From Porphyromonas gingivalis ATCC 33277 (GTDB taxonomy: Bacteria > Bacteroidota > Bacteroidia > Bacteroidales > Porphyromonadaceae): a stretch of 64,000 nucleotides of DNA. Location: the NCBI RefSeq assembly GCF_000010505.1, contig NC_010729.1, forward strand, positions 124,001 through 188,000, given 5' to 3'. Below the pieces are notes generated by a model. It was given only the letters and a program-made list of their open reading frames with translations. It ran no database searches and was not told the origin of the DNA. This document shows positions 57,748 to 64,000 of this stretch, piece by piece; positions within the stretch are counted from its first letter, which is position 1, and each line of letters opens with the position of its first letter. A program made the translations under genes and the position numbers.

Positions 57748-58557
57748 TCAGTCCTCTAAAAGAGTATATAGAGATGAGGGGGATGTACGCTTGAGTACGG
57801 TGAGTTCCATATCTTTTCCGACACGAATCCCCTCACTGAACAGGCGATATTCGATGGATTTCCAGCACAGGTCGGGGTGATTGTTGTCCTTGCTCAGGTG
57901 GCACAGCCATACGTGTTTCATCCCCGGATGGAACGTTCTGGCAAGGAAGTCGCCCGTTTCTTGATTGCTCAGATGTCCGTTCGGTCCCGATACTCGCTCT
58001 TTCAGAAACTCCGGATAGGGTCCGCTTAGCAGCATCTCACAGTCATAGTTGGCTTCCATAACGAGATAATCGGCTTTGGAAGCATAGTGAGAAATGGTGT
58101 CGGTGATGTGTCCGACATCGGTGCACAGCGTGAAGCTGAAGCCCGGAGCCGTGATATGGTACCCTACGTTTTCTGTGGCATCGTGAGGGATGGGAAAGGC
58201 CGTTATATCGAATCCGGCCAGACGAAATGTTTCTTCCTGAAGGATATTGCGCCGAGAAAGGAGCGGGAGGTGATCCATGTATCTACTGCTGTTGATACCG
58301 TTATGTACTCTTTCCGTAGCGAATACGGGCAGGTGGAATTTTTCTCCCAGGCAGCCGATGGTCCGAATGTGGTCGGCATGGTCATGTGTGACCAATACAC
58401 CTACGACATTGCCTTCGATGGGGAGCTGATGATCTTTGAGGGCTTTGGAAATGCTTCTTAATGGAATGCCTGCGTCGATAAGCAGTGCCTGATTGCCATT
58501 GGAGAGATAGTAGCAGTTGCCACTACTGCCACTGGCGATACTCATGAATTTGATCAT
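57748..58557 (-). CDS. MBL-fold metallohydrolase (YycJ/WalJ-like)
   Basis: A 269-residue cytoplasmic metallo-beta-lactamase-fold protein. The metal-binding motif is THDHADH (57-63), with SIASGSSGNCYYL at the start, a later H in FPIPHDATENVGY, D in LCTDVGHIT and a final HLSKDNNHPD. This start and spacing are those of the YycJ/WalJ group, linked in Firmicutes to cell-wall and DNA-related roles. It lies 52 bases after ansA on the same strand and may be co-transcribed. Confidence 0.85.
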   Translation of the reverse strand: MIKFMSIASGSSGNCYYLSNGNQALLIDAGIPLRSISKALKDHQLPIEGNVVGVLVTHDHADHIRTIGCLGEKFHLPVFATERVHNGINSSRYMDHLPLLSRRNILQEETFRLAGFDITAFPIPHDATENVGYHITAPGFSFTLCTDVGHITDTISHYASKADYLVMEANYDCEMLLSGPYPEFLKERVSGPNGHLSNQETGDFLARTFHPGMKHVWLCHLSKDNNHPDLCWKSIEYRLFSEGIRVGKDMELTVLKRTSPSSLYTLLED

Positions 58558-58609
58558 CTTGCTTTCCGTTCTCCTTTGCTCTTTGCCCCGACTGTCCGAC
58601 TGAAAAAGA

Positions 58610-59689
58610 TCAGCATCGGCATTTGTTGTTTTCGTACCCTTCGCCCACGCTTATTTCTCCTTTTAGAGAGCGTTTCATCTCTGCTTTTACACGCTCGGGT
58701 GTATAGCCACGCCCGAACAGATACATGAGCTTGATGATGGCACACTCCGTCGTACTGTCATAACCGCTGATAAGTCCGATGTTTTCGAGTTGATGCCCCG
58801 TTTCGTATCGATGCATATCCACATAGCCCGATACGCATTGGGTAACATTGACGATGACGATTCCACGCTGAACGGCCTTCTCCAGAGCATTCAGGAACCA
58901 CGGCTCCATGGGGGCATTGCCACTACCGTATGTCTCCAAGACTACACCCTTCAGTGAGGGGATGCCGAGAATACTCTCCACTACTTCTCGTGTGATGCCG
59001 GGGAATATTTTCAGGATCACAACGTTTCTGTCCATTTCCGTCTGGACACTGAGGGCGGCATCGGCCCCTCGGTCTGCTATCAGAGCATCCTCGTATCGAA
59101 TGTCGATACCGGCATAGGCCAAGGGTGAAAAGTTGTATGAAGCAAAGGCGTCGAACTGGTCTGCACTGACTTTCGATGTACGATTGCCACGCATCAGATA
59201 GTTGTCGAAGAAAATACAAACTTCCGGTACGCGGGCATAGCCGTTTTGTTTGGCTGCAGCAATTTCGATAGCGGTGATGAGGTTTTCTTTGCCATCCGTA
59301 CGAAGGGTACCGATAGGCAGCTGTGACCCTGTCAAGATTACGGGTTTCTGCAGATCATCCAGCATAAAGCTTAGAGCAGAGGCCGTGTAGGCCATCGTAT
59401 CAGTGCCGTGTAGGATGACAAAACCGTCGTAGGCCCGGTAATTCTCCCGAATGGTGTCGGCCAGCCTTACCCACAAATCCGGAGAGATAGCGGCCGAGTC
59501 GATGGGAGGATCAAACTGGATGGAGTCGATTTTGAAACCGAAATTTTTCAGTTCCGGCACATTGGTTTCCAGATATTTGAAGTCGAAAGCTTCTAATACT
59601 TTCGTCTCCGGATTCTCAATCATACCAATTGTCCCCCCCGTATATATGAGGAGAATCGCAGAACGTCCTGAAGCAGATTTAGTTTGCAT
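58610..59689 (-). CDS. ansA: Type I L-asparaginase
   Basis: A 359-residue amidohydrolase that turns asparagine to aspartate and ammonia. The first threonine site is YTGGTIGM (16-23) and the second GTDTMAYTASALSFML (nucleophile support K in LRTDGKENL). There is no signal peptide from the ATG at 59689 (MQTKSASG), so it is the cytoplasmic type I. The longer frame from 59740 begins with unrelated basic residues and is rejected. It fits a bacterium growing on amino acids. Own promoter at 59785-59792. Confidence 0.92.
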   Translation of the reverse strand: MQTKSASGRSAILLIYTGGTIGMIENPETKVLEAFDFKYLETNVPELKNFGFKIDSIQFDPPIDSAAISPDLWVRLADTIRENYRAYDGFVILHGTDTMAYTASALSFMLDDLQKPVILTGSQLPIGTLRTDGKENLITAIEIAAAKQNGYARVPEVCIFFDNYLMRGNRTSKVSADQFDAFASYNFSPLAYAGIDIRYEDALIADRGADAALSVQTEMDRNVVILKIFPGITREVVESILGIPSLKGVVLETYGSGNAPMEPWFLNALEKAVQRGIVIVNVTQCVSGYVDMHRYETGHQLENIGLISGYDSTTECAIIKLMYLFGRGYTPERVKAEMKRSLKGEISVGEGYENNKCRC

Positions 59690-59784
59690 TATGTGGTGAG
59701 CTAAACAAAACGGTGGCGGTTTTTTCCTTCCGGCTTCCAAGATCGCACAGCCATCGGACTATGGCTTTGGATACGGCCGGTGCG

Positions 59785-59792
59785 CAAAGATA
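59785..59792 (-). promoter_or_regulatory. Promoter -7 box of ansA
   Basis: The minus strand reads TATCTTTG, 96 bases upstream of the ansA ATG. Confidence 0.6.
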
Positions 59793-59823
59793 ATAAAAGC
59801 TCGTTCAGAGCATGCTTTACGGC

Positions 59824-59896
59824 CAGAGCAATCGCATTTGAAGTGTTAACACACATATAAACCTGATGATGCTCCATCCAAAATAAGCTTAGCACG
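59824..59896. repeat. Partial second copy of the 25673-25817 element, inverted
   Basis: The minus strand reads GGAGCATCATCAGG, then TATATGTGTGTTAACACTTC and AAATGCGATTGCTCTG, matching the right half of the element at 25768-25819 with about four differences and one indel. The other inverted end is not found within the next 150 bases, so it is truncated or degraded. Confidence 0.75.
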
Positions 59897-60161
59897 ATAT
59901 TGTCTGAGAGCGTAGAGAGGAAAACGATCAGGAGTAAAAAGTCAAGAGGATAAACTTCTTTGCTCTCTATCCGTGGGCCCGAGACCATGAAGAGACTTTC
60001 CGAGAATGGCATTCAGCTCAAGGAAAGAAATCTCATCAAGGAATAGCGAACGATCAACAGACGATACGGCTTGCTTACGAATGTCCGAGAATGGAGTAGC
60101 TTTGTGGTGCAAAAAAAATGTTTTTGTGCAAGAAAATCAGCCGTTTGTGGATTATCTTCCT

Positions 60162-60169
60162 TACTTTTG
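60162..60169 (+). promoter_or_regulatory. Promoter -7 box of gapA
   Basis: TACTTTTG, 119 bases upstream of the gapA ATG, so the mRNA has a long leader. Confidence 0.7.
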
Positions 60170-60258
60170 CAGCAAGGTCATTGGAACGCTGTCTATCGGG
60201 AAGAATCTCTGCGGATCCTTTTCGGGGGAAAAACAAAGTATTCCGGACAAAACAATAA

Positions 60259-61299
<1,041 letters not shown>

Positions 61300-61338
61300 G
61301 ACTTGTACGAGATCCGATCGGATCTTTCATTACTCCCT

Positions 61339-61386
61339 CACGGGGCTGTACCGAAGGAACTATCCGGGTACAGCCCCGTGTTCTTT
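61339..61386 (+). terminator. Terminator of gapA
   Basis: CACGGGGCTGTACC (61339-61352) pairs with GGTACAGCCCCGTG (61367-61380), followed by TTCTTTT. Confidence 0.88.
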
Positions 61387-61438
61387 TCCGGATTATCGAC
61401 TAACCAATTCCCCTCCAATATCATCAGATAGTCGCACG

Positions 61439-62347
61439 TCAGCTCTCTTCGGACTGTCTATTTCGAGCTTCCTGACTGCGATATTCGCCCGGACTCATAC
61501 CGGTGTGCTGCTTGAAATACTTGCCGAAAAACGACTGGGTGGAGAAGTTCAGCTCATAGCCGATCTCCTGGACCGTCTTATCCGTATAGCGCAGCAAGGA
61601 CTTGGCCTGCTGGATGATGAAGCTGTTGATGACTTTGGAGGCAGACTGTCCCATGACGGTCTTTATCGTCAGTGCCAAATGTTTGGAGCTGAGGCATAGC
61701 CTGTCTGCATAGAACTTGACCGTATGCTGCTCTTTGTGATGCTCGGAGACGAGGAGCAGAAAGTCGCGGCAAATAGTCTCCGACCTGGTGTACTTGCAGT
61801 CCTTCTCGACCTCGTCGGCAATCATATCGTCAAGAAAGAGAAAGAGAGAGCTGATCAGATAGATGACAATTTCTTCCTGATGACGCCCCCCGTTTTGCAG
61901 GGCGTTGCGGATGAGATCCAGCGTTGCCGTCAGAAAATCTTTCTCCATGCGTTCCGGACGGAACGGTTCGTTGCTGTGTAGCTTATTGATGATAGAGATA
62001 AAACCGCTGATCCTGATCGCCGATAAAGCAAGAATCTCCTTGTCCAGACATAAATGAAAGGCACGAAAGCAAGAGGATTCTATCACTTCTATCGTCTTGC
62101 GAGGCATGACTACCAATAGCTCGCCCTCCTTCACCTCGATCTCCCTCGAATCGATCAAAAGTCGCGCATAGCCACGCGTACAAACAGAAAAGAGCATGGA
62201 TTCGAACAGGAACGGCGTAGCCACAGCTGCAGCCGGGAGGGATCGCTTGTCATTGCACAGCAAGACCCGGTCTCCAAGCGTATTCATTTTACCCCCCAAG
62301 TATCCTGCAAGCTCATTGATCGAGAATACCTTTAGCGGAATAGTCAT
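61439..62347 (-). CDS. AraC-family transcriptional regulator
   Basis: A 302-residue regulator. The N-terminal cupin-like sensing region (about 1-150: SVCTRGYARLLIDSREIEVKEG) is followed by two helix-turn-helix units (about 200-300) in AraC form: FYADRLCLSSKHLALTIKTV, then VQEIGYELNFSTQSFFGKYF and KQHTGMSPGEYR, the signature end. The start at 62347 (MTIPLKVF) follows an AT-rich leader; an ATG at 62386 would add 13 residues but overlaps an inverted repeat. Convergent with gapA. Its targets are unknown; it may regulate itself. Confidence 0.85.
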   Translation of the reverse strand: MTIPLKVFSINELAGYLGGKMNTLGDRVLLCNDKRSLPAAAVATPFLFESMLFSVCTRGYARLLIDSREIEVKEGELLVVMPRKTIEVIESSCFRAFHLCLDKEILALSAIRISGFISIINKLHSNEPFRPERMEKDFLTATLDLIRNALQNGGRHQEEIVIYLISSLFLFLDDMIADEVEKDCKYTRSETICRDFLLLVSEHHKEQHTVKFYADRLCLSSKHLALTIKTVMGQSASKVINSFIIQQAKSLLRYTDKTVQEIGYELNFSTQSFFGKYFKQHTGMSPGEYRSQEARNRQSEES

Positions 62348-62385
62348 AAAAGAGAATTTAGATATAGGAAACTGCATCGAATCCA

Positions 62386-62406
62386 TTTGCCGGTCGCGAC
62401 GGCAAA
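62386..62406. promoter_or_regulatory. Inverted repeat upstream of the AraC gene
   Basis: TTTGCCG (62386-62392) and CGGCAAA (62400-62406) form a 7-bp dyad around GTCGCGA, 39-59 bases upstream of the chosen start. It is a candidate operator for the regulator. Confidence 0.35.
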
Positions 62407-62497
62407 CATCCGAGACTGTTTAGTACCGATACCGGTAGTAACGTACGAGAGCATGGCTCCGGCTCTTCCCATTCCGGAGCAAAACCCATTCCCTCTT

Positions 62498-63172
62498 TCA
62501 ATAGCGTCGTTCGCCGAAGATCGTAGTTCCGATACGAACGATGGTGCTTCCTTCTTCGATGGCCAGCTCGAAATCGCCGCTCATCCCCATCGAAAGCTCA
62601 CAAAAATCAGCAGAATCGGAGAAGAAGCGCTCTTTCATCTCTCTGAACAGCGATGCCAACCGGCGAAATTCTCTGCGAATCTGCTCCCTGTCGTCCGTGA
62701 ATGTAGCCATCCCCATCAGACCGGCAATCTTGACTCCGGTATCGGAGCCGCGTGCCAAAACAGCCTCCAAAACTTGTGGCAATTCCTCCGGCGTAAAGCC
62801 GCTTTTGGTATCCTCCGATGCGATATGCACTTCCAATAAAACCGGCACGGTACGCCCTACTTTCGACGCCTGACGGCTGATCTCGTCGAACAACTTCAGA
62901 GAGGATACGCTCTGGATCATCGAGATGAAAGGGACGATGTACTTCACCTTGTTTGTCTGTAGGGGCCCAATGAAATGCCACTCCACATCATCAGGCATCG
63001 CTTCCACTTTGCTCATCAGTTCCTGTACCCGACTCTCGGCGAAAACTCTTTGACCGGCCTCATAAGCCTCCATGAGTTCTTCCACGGGATGGAACTTGGA
63101 AACAGCCGCCAGACGCACACCCTGTGGCAATGAGCGGAGAATGGGGACTAACCGTTCGGCAATGTGCGTCAT
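62498..63172 (-). CDS. YggS/PLPHP-family pyridoxal phosphate-binding protein
   Basis: A 224-residue alanine-racemase-like TIM-barrel protein binding PLP but without known catalysis, acting in vitamin B6 and amino-acid homeostasis. The PLP lysine is K26 in LAAVSKFHP; VEWHFIGPLQTNKVKYI, LMGMATFTDD, LSMGMSGDFELAIEEGSTIVRIG are the family signatures. The start ATG overlaps the end of the DUF4494 gene by 4 bases, so both are in one operon. Confidence 0.94.
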   Translation of the reverse strand: MTHIAERLVPILRSLPQGVRLAAVSKFHPVEELMEAYEAGQRVFAESRVQELMSKVEAMPDDVEWHFIGPLQTNKVKYIVPFISMIQSVSSLKLFDEISRQASKVGRTVPVLLEVHIASEDTKSGFTPEELPQVLEAVLARGSDTGVKIAGLMGMATFTDDREQIRREFRRLASLFREMKERFFSDSADFCELSMGMSGDFELAIEEGSTIVRIGTTIFGERRY

Positions 63173-63612
63173 TGTGCCGGCACGTATTGGAAAACATCCA
63201 TCAGTGCAGTCTCCGCTACTGATGCTATCTCATAGTCGGCCAATCCCTTGCCCATCTGCTTTTCCAGTTCGGCCACCGCATTGGGCAAGCTGTCCGACTT
63301 GACAAGCATGAACGCCGGCGTCTTTTTCTCCACCCCGTTCTTCTCATCTATCGTCACGTATAGCACCTTGCAACGATAGTAGCGATCGCATTTGTCGTCC
63401 TCGTTCAGGAAGAGTTCGGCATAGTTTACCTTGCGAATATTACTGATGTTGAACTCTCCCATACTGACGAAAGGGGTGATCTCCTCTATCATCTTGGCCT
63501 CTGCCAATGTGAAAGAATCGGCATCTACCAAGTAGCTTTCCACCACCTTCTTAGGCATTCCATTATCGGCCACCTTCTCATACGTGACCTTGCATTCGAA
63601 CCATGCAGCCAT
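63169..63612 (-). CDS. DUF4494 conserved protein
   Basis: A 147-residue soluble protein of the DUF4494 family (AWFECKVTYEKVADNGMPKK, VVESYLVDADSFTLAEAKMI), found in Bacteroidota and often next to the YggS gene. It is alpha/beta, without signal peptide. It overlaps yggS by 4 bases and is transcribed from a box at 63642-63649. A role linked to PLP homeostasis is possible from the pairing but unproven. Confidence 0.88.
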   Translation of the reverse strand: MAAWFECKVTYEKVADNGMPKKVVESYLVDADSFTLAEAKMIEEITPFVSMGEFNISNIRKVNYAELFLNEDDKCDRYYRCKVLYVTIDEKNGVEKKTPAFMLVKSDSLPNAVAELEKQMGKGLADYEIASVAETALMDVFQYVPAQ

Positions 63613-63641
63613 AATCTATATGAATTAAACTTATTGGATGG

Positions 63642-63649
63642 CAAAGATA
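63642..63649 (-). promoter_or_regulatory. Promoter -7 box of the DUF4494-yggS operon
   Basis: The minus strand reads TATCTTTG, 30 bases upstream of the DUF4494 ATG. Confidence 0.7.
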
Positions 63650-63689
63650 GCAAAAACGTAAGCCGACGATTTTCATCGGAGAAGAAATC

Positions 63690-63840
63690 TCTCACAAAAA
63701 ACGCACCGAAAAAGCAGAAATTGCGGTTCCGTTTTTCGGCAAAACACGCGCGACTTTTTTTCTGTTTTGGCGCGAGTTTTTTTTCATTCTCGCGCCAAAA
63801 CGAAAAACTTCCGGAGCCATGTTTTTTTCGTTTGTCGATT
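63690..63840. repeat. Dispersed hairpin element, copy C
   Basis: It contains a perfect 12-bp stem TTTTGGCGCGAG (63765-63776) and CTCGCGCCAAAA (63789-63800), then GAGCCATGTTTTTTT. Layout matches copies A (40600-40745) and B (54620-54775): A/T-rich arm, GC stem, then CCATG/CCACG and a T-run. The rest to 64000 holds no recognisable gene. Confidence 0.65.
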
Positions 63841-64000
63841 CTCTATTTTCTCGAACCGGAAGCATCTCTCGATATCACCTTGCAGAGACAAAAAGGCGAA
63901 ACTAAAAAAACGAGCAATCCGACATCCACAAAAAAAATAAGTTTCGTTCGCCCATAAAAACGCCTGCAAAACCCCAAAAACACGTATTAATACGTAGAGA

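Noticed and set aside
59701-60012. A 103-codon minus-strand frame upstream of ansA
   Set aside because: It spans the ansA promoter and the MITE remnant; the match to the other MITE copy is at DNA level with an indel, not at protein level.

Overview
The window is from a Bacteroidota chromosome and very probably from Porphyromonas gingivalis. The gene content and order match what I remember of that species: tapA/tapB, the type IX secretion Plug gene, wbpB, gapA, the thi operon and an IS1126-like IS5-family element. The Bacteroidota promoter -7 box TAnnTTTG stands upstream of most transcription units, and the tmRNA tag reads GENNYALAA. No database search was run, so the species and locus assignments are from memory.

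Layout, left to right. 1-3907: a four-gene envelope operon (TlpA-like thioredoxin, DUF6029 outer-membrane protein, Omp28-like lipoprotein, T9SS cargo protein), each member with a cysteine pair. 4126-6413: a D-2-hydroxyacid dehydrogenase and a sugar MFS transporter. 6414-7554: a gene-free convergent interval with a 22-bp tandem repeat array between two terminators. 7555-9628: DUF3868/OmpA/TPR and DUF3575 envelope genes. 9815-11272: a truncated CDS relic abutting an IS5-family element whose transposase has an amber stop. 11438-14209: DUF6078, bioA, bioB. 14390-17048: a POT peptide transporter and a DUF4831 protein. 17049-18130: a possible small ORF, a strong terminator and a second 22-bp-period array of AT-rich palindromes. 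18131-24133: trpS, DUF3127, rlmH, msrAB, a transglutaminase-like protein, a CDF metal transporter and folB. 24204-37971: outer-membrane assembly and secretion genes (Plug, TamB paralogue, TamL, TamB). 38077-40488: prs and a DEAD-box helicase. 41089-43858: tapB and tapA. 44503-46238: tRNA-Met, a small lipoprotein and a beta-barrel protein. 46357-52500: the thiamin operon thiS-thiC-(tenI/thiD/thiE fusion)-thiG-thiH behind a TPP riboswitch. 52666-55143: an unknown exported protein, a broken lipoprotein-like gene, repeats and an IS1182-like relic. 55295-63612: rpsP, ssrA, wbpB, an MBL hydrolase, ansA, gapA, an AraC regulator, a YggS-type PLP protein and DUF4494.

The unifying theme is biogenesis of the outer membrane and cell surface. 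T9SS cargo (3167-3907 and tapA) crosses the outer membrane through the Sov/PorV/Plug translocon, whose Plug is here. TamL/TamB serve outer-membrane assembly. wbpB makes a sugar precursor for the anionic LPS to which cargo is attached. The intergenic regions are unusually rich in small repeats: two 22-bp-period arrays, a 145-bp MITE with 18-bp inverted ends plus a partial copy, a dispersed family of about 130-bp hairpin elements, a 17-bp triplicate and a 42-bp duplication.
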